This document shows positions 34,955 to 45,388 of a DNA stretch of 64,000 bases, piece after piece. Location of the stretch: positions 1 to 64,000 of the forward strand of contig NZ_CP039691.1 of the NCBI RefSeq assembly GCF_005145045.1. The letters are read 5' to 3'. Position numbers and translations under genes: made by a program. The stretch is from Agrobacterium larrymoorei. Lineage in GTDB: Bacteria; Pseudomonadota; Alphaproteobacteria; Rhizobiales; Rhizobiaceae. The notes beneath the pieces were generated by a model. The model had not been told where the DNA came from, made no database searches, and was given only the letters and a program-made list of their open reading frames with translations. The stretch's first letter is position 1. Every line of letters starts with the position of its first letter.

Positions 34955-35338
34955 ATGGATAGCAAACGCTGCATCGCGCTGATTGCGCATGATCAGAAAA
35001 AGGATGACATGGCGGATTTTGCCCGCCAGCATCAAAATGCTCTATCGGCTTTTCGCATCGTCGCAACCGGCACCACCGGAGGCCGCGTGCAGGATGCCTG
35101 CCCTGACCTCAATGTCATCCGTCTCAAGAGCGGCCCGCTTGGCGGCGACCAGCAGATCGGTGCGATGATTGCGACGGGCGATGTCGATATGCTGGTTTTC
35201 TTCGTCGATCCTCTGACATCCATGCCGCATGATGTTGATGTGAAAGCCTTGACACGGCTTGCCACCGTCTACGACATTCCGATGGCCCTCAACCGCGCGA
35301 CGGCGGAGCGGCTGATCGACTTCAACGTGAATGGATAA
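34955..35338 (+). CDS. mgsA: Methylglyoxal synthase
   Basis: Converts dihydroxyacetone phosphate to methylglyoxal, a bypass of lower glycolysis. The 127-residue protein shows the family motifs [14 protein letters not shown] (His), [10 protein letters not shown] (phosphate loop), [15 protein letters not shown] (catalytic Asp) and [20 protein letters not shown] use ATG 34955; TTG 34943 is also in frame. Neither has a good ribosome binding site. Followed 58 bp later by glk, a plausible pairing that controls hexose phosphate flux. Confidence 0.94.
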   Translation: MDSKRCIALIAHDQKKDDMADFARQHQNALSAFRIVATGTTGGRVQDACPDLNVIRLKSGPLGGDQQIGAMIATGDVDMLVFFVDPLTSMPHDVDVKALTRLATVYDIPMALNRATAERLIDFNVNG

Positions 35339-35396
35339 GGCCTGGCTTTTTGCCACTGGCGAAATCTTCAGAAACAGACCGCTATCAGGAGCAGGA

Positions 35397-36413
35397 ATGC
35401 CCAATCAGAACGATCATCTTTCCTTTCCGATCCTCATTGGCGATATCGGCGGCACCAATGCCCGTTTCTGTATCCTTTTGGACGCCGATAGCGAACCGAC
35501 GCAATTGACCACGGTCAAGACCGCCGAGTACCCCTCCATCGACGATGCGATCCAGACTGCCGTTCTCAACAACACATCCGTCAAGCCCGTTTCGACCCTG
35601 CTTGCGGTCGCGGGTCCTATCGAGTCCGACGAGATACCGCTGACCAATTGCCACTGGGTCGTCAAACCGAAGGATATGCTCGCCAATCTCGGCTTGAGCG
35701 ATGTGATCGTCATCAATGATTTCGAGGCGCAGGCGCTTGCCATTGCAGCCCTTGGCGATGACAACCGCGAACGGATCGGCCCCGAGCGAGCCTACATGAT
35801 GGCATCGCGCGTCGTGCTTGGACCGGGCACGGGCCTCGGGGTCGCGGGTCTCGTATATGCGCGCAACATGTGGTTTCCTGTTCCCGGCGAAGGCGGACAT
35901 GTCGATATCGGTCCCAGAAGCGCGCGGGATTATCAGGTCTTTCCGCATCTCGAAGCCATCGAGGGACGTATCGCGGGCGAACAGATTTTGTGCGGGCGCG
36001 GTCTCGTCAATCTCTACCGTGCCATTTGCACCACGGATGGCATAAGCCCAGCCTATTCCGATCCTGCCGATATTACCGCCAACGGACTGAGTGGCGCAAA
36101 CGCTCAGGCGCAGGAAACTCTATCCCTGTTCAGCACCTATCTCGGCCGCATAGCAGGCGATATGGCACTGATTTTCATGGCCCGGGGCGGTGTTTATCTG
36201 GCCGGCGGAATTTCGCAGAAGATCATACCGGCTCTCAAACTGCCGGAGTTCCGTGCCGCCTTCGAAGACAAGGCGCCGCACAAGGCACTCATGGCCTCAA
36301 TCCCCACCTATGTCGTGACCCATCCGCAGGCAGCTTTGGCAGGCCTTTCCACCTATGCAAGATCGCCATCGAATTTCGGTGTGACGCTTGATGGGCGGCG
36401 CTGGCAGAGGTGA
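35397..36413 (+). CDS. glk: Glucokinase
   Basis: Phosphorylates glucose to glucose 6-phosphate. The 338-residue Glk-type (not ROK) kinase has [15 protein letters not shown] (phosphate-1 loop) at about 12-26, the [10 protein letters not shown] catalytic-Asp region near 105, [12 protein letters not shown] near 143, [15 protein letters not shown] near 162 and the adenosine motif [16 protein letters not shown] 35397 is fixed by AGGAGCAGGA. It is followed 84 bp later by an ABC exporter gene. Confidence 0.95.
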   Translation: MPNQNDHLSFPILIGDIGGTNARFCILLDADSEPTQLTTVKTAEYPSIDDAIQTAVLNNTSVKPVSTLLAVAGPIESDEIPLTNCHWVVKPKDMLANLGLSDVIVINDFEAQALAIAALGDDNRERIGPERAYMMASRVVLGPGTGLGVAGLVYARNMWFPVPGEGGHVDIGPRSARDYQVFPHLEAIEGRIAGEQILCGRGLVNLYRAICTTDGISPAYSDPADITANGLSGANAQAQETLSLFSTYLGRIAGDMALIFMARGGVYLAGGISQKIIPALKLPEFRAAFEDKAPHKALMASIPTYVVTHPQAALAGLSTYARSPSNFGVTLDGRRWQR

Positions 36414-36497
36414 TTGGAACTTCAGGCTGGTCAAAACCTGCCCAGATGGATATAGACGCCGGTTGAAAAGGCGGCACTGCCGCCAAACCGACAAAAG

Positions 36498-38294
36498 GTG
36501 GATGAGCGATTGAAAACCGCCAAGTCACGGCATCCTGTGGATACCGATACGATTACCGCAGTCCTGAAGCGCGTTTTTGCAGAAAATGCGCGTGATCATA
36601 TCAAGGGATATGCATTTGCAATTTTCTGCCTGCTGACCGTTGCAGGAACCACGGCCTTTACCGCCTGGATCATGGATTCGATCATCAACGAAGCTTTCGT
36701 CAATCGACGGGCCGATTTGGTCTGGATCATCTGTGGCTCCATATTCGCGGCCTTCTTCATTCGTGGCCTCGCAACCTACGGGCAGTCTGTCGCGCTCTCC
36801 AAGATCGGCAACAATATCGTCGCCCGTTACCAGAAGCGGCTCTATTCTCACCTGATGACGCTCTCGGTTGGCTTCCTGACTGAATCCCGGTCCGCTCATC
36901 TCGCCGCACAAATAAGCCAGAACATCGGCGGCATTCGCGATGTTATGAATATGACGGTGACGTCTGTTTCGCGTGACTTGTTAACGTTCATCGCGCTCGT
37001 CATCGTCATGATCGTTAAGGACCCGGTTCTTTCTACGATTATCGTCTTCATCGTACCGCCGCTGGTCATAGGACTACGCTACATTTCCAAGCGGCTCCGC
37101 CAAGCGACGCGAGATGCAGTCATTATAAATAGCCGTGTGTTGGGCGCTATGCAGGAAACTCTTCAGGGAATTTCCATCGTCAAAGCCTTCACCATGGAAA
37201 AGCCACTGGAAGGCCGTGTCTTCAAAACCATCGCTAGTGCCGAAGCTCGCGCCAATCGCATTGCGCGCCTGTCCGAACGGACAGCACCGCTGACGGAAAC
37301 TATTGCGGGCTTGGCGGTTTCAGGTGTGCTGGCTTACGCAGCCTACAGAGCGATCTACGACAACGTGCCACCGGGCGCTTTCTTCGCCTTCGTAACCGCG
37401 CTTCTGCTGGCATACGATCCTGCTCGCCGCCTTGCACGCTTGCAGGTGTCGCTGGAACGTGCGGTCGTCAACGCACGCATGATCTATGAAATCCTCGACA
37501 TGGAGCCGGTACAGCGTGAAAAGCCTAATGCACCTGACCTGAACGTGTCCAACGCCACCGTCGAATTGAAGGACGTCCTCTTCTCCTACAAAGACACGAA
37601 CCAAATCCTGAAGGGTGTCAGCTTCGTTGCGGAAGGCGGCAAGACCACGGCGCTGGTTGGGCCATCCGGCGCCGGTAAGTCCACCATCATCAATCTCATA
37701 CCGCGTTTTTACGACCCGACCGGCGGCGAAATCCTGATCGACGGGCAAAATATTGCGGATGTTACGACGCGATCCGTGCGGTTGAATCTGGCTTATGTTT
37801 CGCAGCAGCCCTATCTCTTCGAAGGCACCATCCGTGACAATATTCGCTATGGCCGCCCGGAAGCGACGGATGCCGAAATCGAAGAAGCGGCAAGGCTCGC
37901 CTTTGCCCATGACTTCATTCTCGCGCAGCCGCAGGGCTATGATACGCCCGTCGGTGAAAACGGCATGACGCTTTCCGGTGGCCAGCGCCAGCGCCTGTCC
38001 ATCGCCCGCGCGCTGGTCCGCAACGCGCCGATCCTTCTTCTGGATGAGGCGACCTCCGCGCTCGATACGGAATCGGAAGCGGTCGTCCAGAAGGCGCTCG
38101 ATACCGCCATGACTGGCAGAACGGTTATCGTGATCGCGCATCGTCTCTCCACTGTGGTCAAGGCTGACAAGATTATCGTGATGAACGAGGGCATGGTTGT
38201 CGAAGAAGGCACGCACGAGACGCTTGCACGACAGGAAGACGGCCTTTACGCTCGTCTCAACACTCTTCAGGCGACCGGCGTTCGGGGTCTTTAA
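36498..38294 (+). CDS. ABC exporter (fused transmembrane and ATPase domains, MsbA-like)
   Basis: A 598-residue half-transporter. Six membrane helices lie in about residues 35-325. The nucleotide-binding domain has Walker [10 protein letters not shown] near 389, the Q-loop in [17 protein letters not shown], signature [15 protein letters not shown] near 494, Walker [13 protein letters not shown] and the H-loop AHRLST. The fold resembles MsbA/lipid-A or beta-glucan exporters of rhizobia, but the cargo cannot be told. The start is GTG 36498, where the only ribosome binding site is the overlapping AAAAGG; TTG 36510 is an alternative. It sits between glk and dapB. Confidence 0.85.
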   Translation: MDERLKTAKSRHPVDTDTITAVLKRVFAENARDHIKGYAFAIFCLLTVAGTTAFTAWIMDSIINEAFVNRRADLVWIICGSIFAAFFIRGLATYGQSVALSKIGNNIVARYQKRLYSHLMTLSVGFLTESRSAHLAAQISQNIGGIRDVMNMTVTSVSRDLLTFIALVIVMIVKDPVLSTIIVFIVPPLVIGLRYISKRLRQATRDAVIINSRVLGAMQETLQGISIVKAFTMEKPLEGRVFKTIASAEARANRIARLSERTAPLTETIAGLAVSGVLAYAAYRAIYDNVPPGAFFAFVTALLLAYDPARRLARLQVSLERAVVNARMIYEILDMEPVQREKPNAPDLNVSNATVELKDVLFSYKDTNQILKGVSFVAEGGKTTALVGPSGAGKSTIINLIPRFYDPTGGEILIDGQNIADVTTRSVRLNLAYVSQQPYLFEGTIRDNIRYGRPEATDAEIEEAARLAFAHDFILAQPQGYDTPVGENGMTLSGGQRQRLSIARALVRNAPILLLDEATSALDTESEAVVQKALDTAMTGRTVIVIAHRLSTVVKADKIIVMNEGMVVEEGTHETLARQEDGLYARLNTLQATGVRGL

Positions 38295-38311
38295 GCATTA
38301 CAGGTGACGGC

Positions 38312-39139
38312 ATGAGCGGCAATGACATGAAACTGGTGGTGGTCGGCGCTGCAGGCCGCATGGGGCAGACCCTGATCCGCCTCATTCACGAGACACCGGG
38401 TGTTACGCTTCATGCCGCCATCGAGCGCGAAGGATCGCCTTTCATCGGACGCGACGCGGGTGAAATCGCGGGTCTGGGCACGAACGGAATTCCGGTGACG
38501 AGCGATGCTCTGGAAGCCTTCGTCAACGCCGAAGGTGTGATCGATTTCACCTCTCCAGCAGGCAGCGTCGCATTTTCCGGGCTCGCTGCACAGGCCCGCA
38601 TTGTCCACGTCATCGGCACCACCGGATGCTCGGTCGGAGACGAAGAGAAATTCAAGGCTGCGGCACGCCATGCCCGCGTGGTGAAATCCGGCAATATGAG
38701 CCTTGGTGTGAACCTGCTCAGCGTGCTGACACGACAGGCGGCCAAGGCGCTCGGGCCGCAGCAATGGGATATCGAGGTGCTGGAAATGCACCACAAGCAT
38801 AAGGTCGACGCGCCCTCGGGCACCGCTCTTCTGCTCGGCGAGGCAGCGGCACTGGGTCGCGGCATCGACCTTGCTGCGCAGTCCGTGCGTGTTCGCGATG
38901 GGCATACCGGCGCGCGCGAAGCGGGAACCATCGGCTTCGCAACGCTTCGCGGCGGCTCGGTGGTGGGCGATCATTCGGTTATCTTTGCAGGCGAAGGCGA
39001 GCAGATCACCTTCTCGCACCATGCGGCAGATCGCACCATTTTCGGGCGCGGTGCCATTGCGGCAGCACTTTGGGCATTCGATAAGAAGCCCGGCTTCTAT
39101 TCCATGCTGGACGTTCTCGGTCTGGCCGATAATTCATAA
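38312..39139 (+). CDS. dapB: 4-hydroxy-tetrahydrodipicolinate reductase
   Basis: Lysine and diaminopimelate biosynthesis. The 275-residue protein has the nucleotide motif [11 protein letters not shown] (about 9-19), the substrate motif [20 protein letters not shown] near 155-174 (catalytic HH and K), and the ending [17 protein letters not shown] 38312 has AGGTGACGG upstream, 17 bases after the exporter stop. Confidence 0.96.
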   Translation: MSGNDMKLVVVGAAGRMGQTLIRLIHETPGVTLHAAIEREGSPFIGRDAGEIAGLGTNGIPVTSDALEAFVNAEGVIDFTSPAGSVAFSGLAAQARIVHVIGTTGCSVGDEEKFKAAARHARVVKSGNMSLGVNLLSVLTRQAAKALGPQQWDIEVLEMHHKHKVDAPSGTALLLGEAAALGRGIDLAAQSVRVRDGHTGAREAGTIGFATLRGGSVVGDHSVIFAGEGEQITFSHHAADRTIFGRGAIAAALWAFDKKPGFYSMLDVLGLADNS

Positions 39140-39159
39140 TCAACCCGGAGAGTATTTTA

Positions 39160-39795
39160 ATGAGCGGAACCCTCGTCCTCGTTCGTCATGGCCAAAGTGA
39201 CTGGAACCTCAAGAACCTCTTCACCGGCTGGCGCGATCCGGACCTGACCGACCTCGGTGTTCAGGAAGCCAATGCAGGCGGCAAGGCGCTGGCGGAATAC
39301 GGCATCAAGTTCGATGTTGCCTATACGTCTTCCCTCATCCGCGCGCAGAAGACCTGCCAGATCGTGTTAGACAATGTCGGCCAGTCCGGTCTCGAAACCA
39401 TTCGGGACGAGGCTTTGAACGAGCGCGACTATGGCGATCTTTCCGGTCTCAACAAGGACGATGCCCGACAGAAGTGGGGTGAGGAGCAGGTTCACATCTG
39501 GCGCCGCTCCTACGACATTCCGCCACCCGGTGGCGAAAGCCTGCGCGACACGGGCGCTCGCGTCTGGCCTTATTATCTGACCGAAATTCTGCCTCGCGTG
39601 TTGCGCGGCGAAAAGGTTCTGGTCGCAGCGCACGGCAATTCCCTTCGCTCGCTCGTCATGGTTCTGGACAAGCTGAGCAAGGAGGAAATCCTCAAGCTCA
39701 ACCTCGCGACCGGCGTACCGATGGTCTACAAGCTGAAGGCGGACTCCACGGTCGCCTCCAAGGATGTTCTGGGCGATATGTCCGGCGCACATTGA
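39160..39795 (+). CDS. gpmA: 2,3-bisphosphoglycerate-dependent phosphoglycerate mutase
   Basis: Interconverts 3- and 2-phosphoglycerate. The 211-residue histidine-phosphatase-fold protein shows [12 protein letters not shown] (phospho-His, about residues 5-16), [22 protein letters not shown] and [12 protein letters not shown] (second His). Length is the short alphaproteobacterial form. GGAGAG precedes ATG 39160. It lies 20 bases after dapB, probably the same transcript, and is closed by a strong terminator. Confidence 0.95.
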   Translation: MSGTLVLVRHGQSDWNLKNLFTGWRDPDLTDLGVQEANAGGKALAEYGIKFDVAYTSSLIRAQKTCQIVLDNVGQSGLETIRDEALNERDYGDLSGLNKDDARQKWGEEQVHIWRRSYDIPPPGGESLRDTGARVWPYYLTEILPRVLRGEKVLVAAHGNSLRSLVMVLDKLSKEEILKLNLATGVPMVYKLKADSTVASKDVLGDMSGAH

Positions 39796-39804
39796 TCCTC
39801 TTCT

Positions 39805-39840
39805 CGGGCCTCTGGACATATTCAGGGGCCCGAATTTTTT
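39805..39840 (+). terminator. Terminator after gpmA
   Basis: CGGGCC(TCTG) at 39805-39814 pairs with (CAG)GGGCCCG ending at 39832, followed by AA and T6. Confidence 0.88.
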
Positions 39841-39878
39841 CAGGCTCCTAGAGCGCTTCTCTCCCTAGATAAAGTGTC

Positions 39879-40868
39879 ATGAAATTCAGCATTCAGCAGG
39901 CCGAAGACCTCGTTTCCTCCATTTTCGAAAAGAATGGCGTTTTGCCGGAAAGCGCTCGCTCCGTTGCCAGAGCGCTCGTTGCGGCTGAGGCTTGCGGCCA
40001 GGGCGGCCATGGCTTCAGACGGATACCGGTGTACATTGCGCAGCTGCGCGTCGGTAAGGTCAATGGCAATGCCAAGCCTTCGGCATCGCGCGTCAAGCCC
40101 GCAGTTCTGTCCATCGATGCCGATCTCGGATATGCTTACCCGGCTATCGACCTTGCGGTGGAGCTGCTACCAGCCATTGCGCGCGAACAGGGTATCGGCC
40201 TTGCGGTCATCGGTCGCTCGCATCATGCCGGTGTGATGGCGCTGACGGTGGAACGCTTTGCGGAGCAGGGTCTGGTCTCCTTCATGGTAGCGAATGCACC
40301 CGCATCCATGGCACCCTGGGGCGGCATCAAGCCGCTTTACGGAACGAACCCGATTGCCTTTGCAGCACCGATTGAAGGTGCCGACCCGCTGGTTATCGAT
40401 CTCGCGCTGTCGAAGGTCGCACGCGGCAAGATCATGGCTGCCCGGCAAAAGGGCGAAAACATTCCGGGTGACTGGGCGCTCGATGCTGAGGGACGCCCAA
40501 CGACCGATCCGAACGAAGCGATCAATGGCACCATGGTCCCTGCTGGCGAAGCCAAGGGGGCAGCGCTTGCTCTGATGGTCGAGATCATGGCCGCAGGTCT
40601 GACGGGCGGCAATTTTGCCTTTCAGGCGTCATCCCTGTTGGACGACACCGGCACCGCACCCTCTCTCGGCCATACGATCATCGCGATTGATCCAGTGATT
40701 GCCGGAGATCATGTTCTGGCGCAAAGGCTGGCGCTGATGGCAGGAGAAATCGAGGCGCAGGAAAGCGCCCGTCTTCCCGGACGACGCAGCCAGGGTATTC
40801 GCAAACACGCAATCGAAAACGGCATCGTCATCGAAGACGATATCTTGCGTCAGATCGAAGCGCTCTGA
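39879..40868 (+). CDS. Ldh-family (malate/L-lactate/ureidoglycolate-type) NAD(P) oxidoreductase
   Basis: A 329-residue member of the LDH2/MDH2 family, which is unrelated to classical malate dehydrogenases. Family marks are EACGQGGHGFRRIPVYI near 41-57, VIGRSHHAGVMAL (catalytic His, near 108-120), PWGGIKPLYGTNPIAFAAP near 145-163, and KGAALALMVEIMAAGLTGG. The reaction (delta-1-piperideine-2-carboxylate, lactate, malate or ureidoglycolate) cannot be assigned. ATG 39879 has no clear ribosome binding site. It has no obvious pathway partner; it converges with frcR. Confidence 0.84.
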   Translation: MKFSIQQAEDLVSSIFEKNGVLPESARSVARALVAAEACGQGGHGFRRIPVYIAQLRVGKVNGNAKPSASRVKPAVLSIDADLGYAYPAIDLAVELLPAIAREQGIGLAVIGRSHHAGVMALTVERFAEQGLVSFMVANAPASMAPWGGIKPLYGTNPIAFAAPIEGADPLVIDLALSKVARGKIMAARQKGENIPGDWALDAEGRPTTDPNEAINGTMVPAGEAKGAALALMVEIMAAGLTGGNFAFQASSLLDDTGTAPSLGHTIIAIDPVIAGDHVLAQRLALMAGEIEAQESARLPGRRSQGIRKHAIENGIVIEDDILRQIEAL

Positions 40869-40886
40869 CGCCACGGGACGATAATC

Positions 40887-42119
40887 TTAGACCGATGTTT
40901 CCTTGAACAGGACGTTCTGGTCCAGAAGATAACGTGAAAACAACGGAAGGCTGGCCGCGCCAATGGCGCGGGCCTGGCTTCCCACCGCGCCTTCCGTGAT
41001 GTCTGGAACGGATACGCCTTGCAGATCGTGCAACATCAGCGCCTCGCGCGTTGCCTGCACGATGCGTGAACGCACCCAATCCGGAAAACCGCCATCGATG
41101 ATGACCGTGGCGAAATCGATGATCGATGCTGCGGCAATAACCGCCTGAGCAAGTGCGGCAGCCGTGTTGCGAATCCAGACTTCCAGTGGCTCACCGAAAT
41201 CGATCCATTCGTCCGGCGAGAACCACAGTGGCTTCGGATCGATCTCTTTTTCGCGAAGCATGTCTTCCAGCACGAAGATCGAGGCGATCTTCAGCAACTG
41301 CACTGTCTTGCCATCCCGTCCCTGCACCGGCAGAGGTCCGATTGCGCCTGCCGCACCCGTACGCCCGGAAAACAGTGCCGAGTTCAGAACCACGCCGCCG
41401 CCTATGAAGGAGCCGATGAAGATATAGAGAAAATCGGGATATGCCTGCCCATTGCCGAAAACGAGTTCCGCGCCGCAGGCGCTGGTGGCATCGTTCTGTA
41501 GAAAGACCGGATAATCGACCACATCGGCAATTTCCTGACGCAGATCGACATGGCGCCAGCTGTCCATTTCCCGTTGGGGAGCGCCAACTTCCTTGGCCCA
41601 ACTCCAGAGTTCGAATGGCGCGGCGATGCCGACGCCTGCCACTCTCTGGCGCTGTTCGTCCGTCAACCTCGATTCCAGCTCCGCAATGCCTTCGGTGACG
41701 AAAGGTAATATCCATTCGGGCATGGGATAGGGATAAGTATTCCTCAGCTGCATACGGATGCGTCCGACGAAATCCATAAGAACCAGATCGACGCTACGAC
41801 GACCGATCTTGATGCCGAAGGAATAGACCGAATCAGGATTGAGCCGCATCGGCGTCGATGGCTGGCCGACTTTTCCGCGCAGCAACTCGCCACGAACGAG
41901 CAGTCCATCCTTTTCGAGGGAGCGCATGATGACGGAGACCGTTTGGGCGGAAAGGCCGCTGCGGCGGGCAATTTCTGCTTTCGAGAGGCCGTTGTGCCTT
42001 CTCACCAGAGAAAGGACAAGCCGTTCGTTATAAGCGCGGACACGCACCTGATTGGCGCCGCCGCTAATATCCGAACTGCCTGCTGGCAGCTGCTGTAATG
42101 GCTCTAACGAGCGCGACAT
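40887..42119 (-). CDS. frcR: ROK-family transcriptional regulator of the frc operon
   Basis: A 410-residue NagC/XylR-type repressor. The winged helix (HNGLSKAEIARRSGLSAQTVSVIMRSLEKDGLL) spans about residues 42-74; the ROK sugar-binding domain follows. The usual zinc motif CxCGxxGC and the GE-x-GH signature are replaced (SGRTGAAGAIGPLPVQG), so this is a zinc-free ROK protein. ATG 42119 is fixed by AGGGAGG. It is divergent from frcB, the arrangement seen for frcR-frcBCAK in Sinorhizobium, so it is presumed to control that operon in response to a sugar. Confidence 0.83.
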   Translation of the reverse strand: MSRSLEPLQQLPAGSSDISGGANQVRVRAYNERLVLSLVRRHNGLSKAEIARRSGLSAQTVSVIMRSLEKDGLLVRGELLRGKVGQPSTPMRLNPDSVYSFGIKIGRRSVDLVLMDFVGRIRMQLRNTYPYPMPEWILPFVTEGIAELESRLTDEQRQRVAGVGIAAPFELWSWAKEVGAPQREMDSWRHVDLRQEIADVVDYPVFLQNDATSACGAELVFGNGQAYPDFLYIFIGSFIGGGVVLNSALFSGRTGAAGAIGPLPVQGRDGKTVQLLKIASIFVLEDMLREKEIDPKPLWFSPDEWIDFGEPLEVWIRNTAAALAQAVIAAASIIDFATVIIDGGFPDWVRSRIVQATREALMLHDLQGVSVPDITEGAVGSQARAIGAASLPLFSRYLLDQNVLFKETSV

Positions 42120-42242
42120 GTCATGACCTCCCTGCCCGCGCACTCCTTAGCAAACGGACATTATTCCACAAGCTCTCGCAAGCCGCCGTGGTCTCCTCCC
42201 CGGCAAATTCCTCATCCGAGCCGTCGCGAAGAATGACACATC

Positions 42243-42276
42243 GAATTAATAATTCAATTGGATTTATTTATTGACA
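42243..42276 (+). promoter_or_regulatory. Likely frcR operator and frcB promoter region
   Basis: A perfect odd-length palindrome GAATTAATAATTC (42243-42255) precedes a canonical -35 TTGACA (42271-42276) in the 268-bp gap between the divergent frcR and frcB genes. The -10 is weak (TTCCAT about 42294). The position suggests binding by the ROK regulator. Confidence 0.55.
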
Positions 42277-42387
42277 GCGCCGGTTTTTGATGTTTCCATT
42301 CGCCCCAGTAGCGCCCGATCTCGGAGGAAAGGGGCTGCAGCGCAGCCTGAAGACAAGGCTGTTCTCGTCATCACTGGGAGGATCATA

Positions 42388-43410
42388 ATGAAGACCACTG
42401 TTTCCGCCTTTTTGGGCGCACTTGCGCTTGGCGTTTCTTTCGCTTCCGTTGCATCGGCAGCCGATACGTCGGTGTGCCTGATCACCAAGACGGACACCAA
42501 CCCCTTCTTCGTCAAGATGAAGGAAGGCGCGACCGCAAAGGCAAAAGAACTCGGCGTCACGCTGAAGTCCTACGCAGGCAAGATCGACGGCGATTCTGAA
42601 AGCCAGGTTGCCGCAATCGAAACCTGCATTGCCGACGGCGCCAAGGGTATCCTCATCACCGCATCCGACACCAAGGGCATCGTTCCCGCTGTGAAGAAGG
42701 CACGCGATGCAGGCCTTCTGGTCATCGCGCTCGACACGCCGCTCGAGCCAGTCGATGCCGCCGACTCCACTTTCGCGACCGACAACCTTCTGGCTGGTGA
42801 ACTTATCGGCAAATGGGCAGCGGGCACGCTGGGCGACAAGGCCAAAGACGCGAAAATCGCCTTCCTGAACCTCACGCCTTCCCAGCCATCGGTTGACGTG
42901 CTGCGCAACCAGGGCTTCATGAAGGGCTTCGGCATCGACGTGAAGGACATCAACAAGATCGGCGACGAAACCGATCCGCGCATCGTCGGCAACGACGTGA
43001 CCAACGGCAACGAAGAAGGTGGCCGTACTGCGATGGAAAACCTTCTCCAGAAGGACCCGACCATCAACGTCGTCCACACCATCAACGAACCTGCAGCTGC
43101 CGGTGCCTATGAAGCGCTGAAGGCCGTCGGCCGCGAGAAGGACGTGCTGATCGTGTCCGTCGACGGCGGTTGCCCGGGCGTCAAGAACGTAGCTGAAGGC
43201 GTGATCGGCGCGACATCCCAGCAGTATCCGCTGCTGATGGCATCGCTTGGCGTCGAAGCCGTCAAGAAGTTTGCCGACACCGGCGAAAAGCCGAAGCCGA
43301 CCGCTGGCAAGAACTTCTTCGACACCGGCGTCAAGCTCGTTACCGACAAGCCGGTCAAGGGCGTCGAATCCATCGACACCAAGGAAGGCCTCGCCAAGTG
43401 CTGGGGCTGA
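42388..43410 (+). CDS. frcB: Fructose ABC transporter substrate-binding protein
   Basis: A 340-residue periplasmic binding protein of the ribose/xylose type (Peripla_BP_4). Signal peptide: [24 protein letters not shown] (cleavage about residue 24). Motifs are [46 protein letters not shown] and [12 protein letters not shown]. FrcB of Sinorhizobium binds fructose, ribose and mannose. ATG 42388 follows GGGAGGATCAT. A 113-base gap with a hairpin separates it from frcC, typical for making extra binding protein. Confidence 0.9.
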   Translation: MKTTVSAFLGALALGVSFASVASAADTSVCLITKTDTNPFFVKMKEGATAKAKELGVTLKSYAGKIDGDSESQVAAIETCIADGAKGILITASDTKGIVPAVKKARDAGLLVIALDTPLEPVDAADSTFATDNLLAGELIGKWAAGTLGDKAKDAKIAFLNLTPSQPSVDVLRNQGFMKGFGIDVKDINKIGDETDPRIVGNDVTNGNEEGGRTAMENLLQKDPTINVVHTINEPAAAGAYEALKAVGREKDVLIVSVDGGCPGVKNVAEGVIGATSQQYPLLMASLGVEAVKKFADTGEKPKPTAGKNFFDTGVKLVTDKPVKGVESIDTKEGLAKCWG

Positions 43411-43458
43411 TCCGGTAACGGATCCGGCGCGATAATTCTAAACGCGCCTGGCGTTCCC

Positions 43459-43490
43459 TTCGGTGCCGCTGCCCTCGCGGCGGCATCGAA
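43459..43490 (+). other. Intercistronic mRNA hairpin between frcB and frcC
   Basis: TTCGGTGCCGC (43459-43469) pairs with GCGGCATCGAA (43480-43490) in an 11-bp stem with one G-T wobble and a ten-base loop, 48 bases after the frcB stop. There is no T-tract. Such structures after binding-protein genes protect the upstream mRNA and give higher binding-protein output (known for maltose and similar operons; inferred here). Confidence 0.6.
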
Positions 43491-43523
43491 CCATAAGAAC
43501 AACGATGATCGGGAGGATTATCG

Positions 43524-44606
43524 ATGAGCGATCAGCCGGTACGGGCTAAGCCTCACAATGAATATGAGACCGTTCTTTCGGGTAGCTCGACGCAGGTCGC
43601 GTCCTTCGATACCCACGACAAGACGCCTCTCGAAAAATTCCAGCATTTCCTGCATTCCAGCCCTGCAGCGGTTCCGCTGATCGTTCTGGTGCTGTCGCTG
43701 ATCATCTTCGGCCTGCTGCTTGGTGGCAAGTTCTTTTCCGCCTTCTCGCTGACGCTGATCCTGCAGCAGGTCGCCATCGTCGGTATCGTGGGTGCGGCGC
43801 AATCGCTGGTCATCCTGACTGCGGGTATCGATCTTTCCGTCGGCGCGATCATGGTGCTGTCTTCCGTCGTGATGGGCCAGTTCACCTTCCGCTATGGCTT
43901 GCCCCCTACCCTTTCCATTCTCTGCGGCTTTGCCGTTGGCGCGCTCTGTGGCTTCATCAATGGCGTGCTCGTCTCGCGCATGAAGCTGCCGCCCTTCATC
44001 GTTACGCTTGGCATGTGGCAGATCGTTCTTGCCTCGAACTTCCTCTATTCCGCCAACGAAACCATCCGTTCGCAGGATATCGCCCAGCAGGCACCTTTGC
44101 TCCAGTTCTTCGGAGAAAGTGTTCGTCTCGGCAGCGCGGTCTTCACCTATGGCGTCATTGCCATGGGCCTTCTCGTGGCGCTTCTCTGGTACGTGCTGAA
44201 CCGCACGGCATGGGGACGCCATGTCTATGCCGTGGGTGACGACCCCGAAGCGGCTGAGCTTGCGGGCGTCAACGTCAAGCGAATGCTGATTGCGGTCTAT
44301 ACGCTCTCCGGCATCATCTGCGCCCTTGCGGGCTGGGCCCTGATCGGACGTATCGGTTCCGTTTCGCCAACTGCCGGGCAGTTCGCCAATATCGAATCCA
44401 TCACCGCCGTCGTGATCGGTGGCCTCTCGCTCTTCGGCGGTCGCGGCTCCATTCTCGGCATGTTGTTCGGCGCGTTGATCGTCGGTGTCTTCTCGCTTGG
44501 ACTTCGCCTCATCGGAACCGATCCTCAATGGACCTATCTGCTCATCGGCGTGCTGATCATTACCGCCGTAGCAATCGATCAATGGATCAGAAAGGTAGCA
44601 GGCTGA
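43524..44606 (+). CDS. frcC: Fructose ABC transporter permease
   Basis: A 360-residue RbsC-like permease with eight to ten membrane helices, starting after a hydrophilic N-terminus of about 50 residues. Family marks are SLVILTAGIDLSVGAIMVLS, MKLPPFIVTLGMW, YAVGDDPEAAELAGVNVKR and GGLSLFGGRGSILGMLFGALIVG. GGGAGGATT precedes ATG 43524. Its stop shares one base with the frcA start (TGATG). Confidence 0.92.
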   Translation: MSDQPVRAKPHNEYETVLSGSSTQVASFDTHDKTPLEKFQHFLHSSPAAVPLIVLVLSLIIFGLLLGGKFFSAFSLTLILQQVAIVGIVGAAQSLVILTAGIDLSVGAIMVLSSVVMGQFTFRYGLPPTLSILCGFAVGALCGFINGVLVSRMKLPPFIVTLGMWQIVLASNFLYSANETIRSQDIAQQAPLLQFFGESVRLGSAVFTYGVIAMGLLVALLWYVLNRTAWGRHVYAVGDDPEAAELAGVNVKRMLIAVYTLSGIICALAGWALIGRIGSVSPTAGQFANIESITAVVIGGLSLFGGRGSILGMLFGALIVGVFSLGLRLIGTDPQWTYLLIGVLIITAVAIDQWIRKVAG

Positions 44607-45388
44607 TGGCACAGAACCCCATTCTCACCGCGCGCGGTCTCGTCAAGCGCTACGGTCGCGTCACTGCCCTCGATCATGCCGATTTCGATCTCTACCCCGG
44701 CGAAATCCTCGCCGTCATCGGAGACAATGGCGCGGGCAAATCCTCGCTGATCAAGGCGATTTCCGGCGCGATCTCTCCCGATGAGGGCGAGATCCAGCTG
44801 GAAGGCCAGACGGTCAATTTCCGCTCGCCCATCGAAGCCCGCAAGGCGGGTATCGAAACGGTGTACCAGAACCTTGCTTTGTCACCTGCGCTTTCGATTG
44901 CGGACAACATGTTCCTCGGTCGCGAGATTCGCAAGCCAGGCATCCGGGGCAGCCTGTTCCGCGCACTCGACCGTCCTGCGATGGAAAAGTTTGCTCGCGA
45001 CAAGCTTTCCGAACTCGGCCTGATGACGATCCAGAACATCAATCAGGCAGTGGAAACACTGTCGGGCGGTCAGCGCCAGGGCGTTGCCGTGGCCCGCGCT
45101 GCGGCCTTCGGCTCCAAGGTGGTGATCCTCGACGAACCGACAGCGGCACTTGGCGTCAAGGAAAGCCGCCGCGTGCTGGAACTCATTCAGGACGTCCGTT
45201 CCAGAGGTCTGCCGATCGTTCTGATTTCGCACAACATGCCGCATGTCTTCGAAGTGGCGGATCGCATCCACATCCACCGTCTTGGCAAGCGTCTCTGCGT
45301 CATCAATCCGAAGGACTACACCATGTCGGATGCCGTGGCCTTCATGACCGGCGCAAAGGAAGCCCCAAGAGAGGTTCTTGCGGCATGA
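44606..45388 (+). CDS. frcA: Fructose ABC transporter ATP-binding protein
   Basis: A 260-residue single ABC cassette, unlike the duplicated RbsA type. Walker A is GDNGAGKSS near 38, signature LSGGQRQGVAVARAA near 148, and Walker B VVILDEPTAALG. FrcA in Sinorhizobium is likewise a single domain. ATG 44606 overlaps the frcC stop by one base, and the frcK start overlaps the frcA stop by four (ATGA). Confidence 0.92.
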   Translation: MAQNPILTARGLVKRYGRVTALDHADFDLYPGEILAVIGDNGAGKSSLIKAISGAISPDEGEIQLEGQTVNFRSPIEARKAGIETVYQNLALSPALSIADNMFLGREIRKPGIRGSLFRALDRPAMEKFARDKLSELGLMTIQNINQAVETLSGGQRQGVAVARAAAFGSKVVILDEPTAALGVKESRRVLELIQDVRSRGLPIVLISHNMPHVFEVADRIHIHRLGKRLCVINPKDYTMSDAVAFMTGAKEAPREVLAA

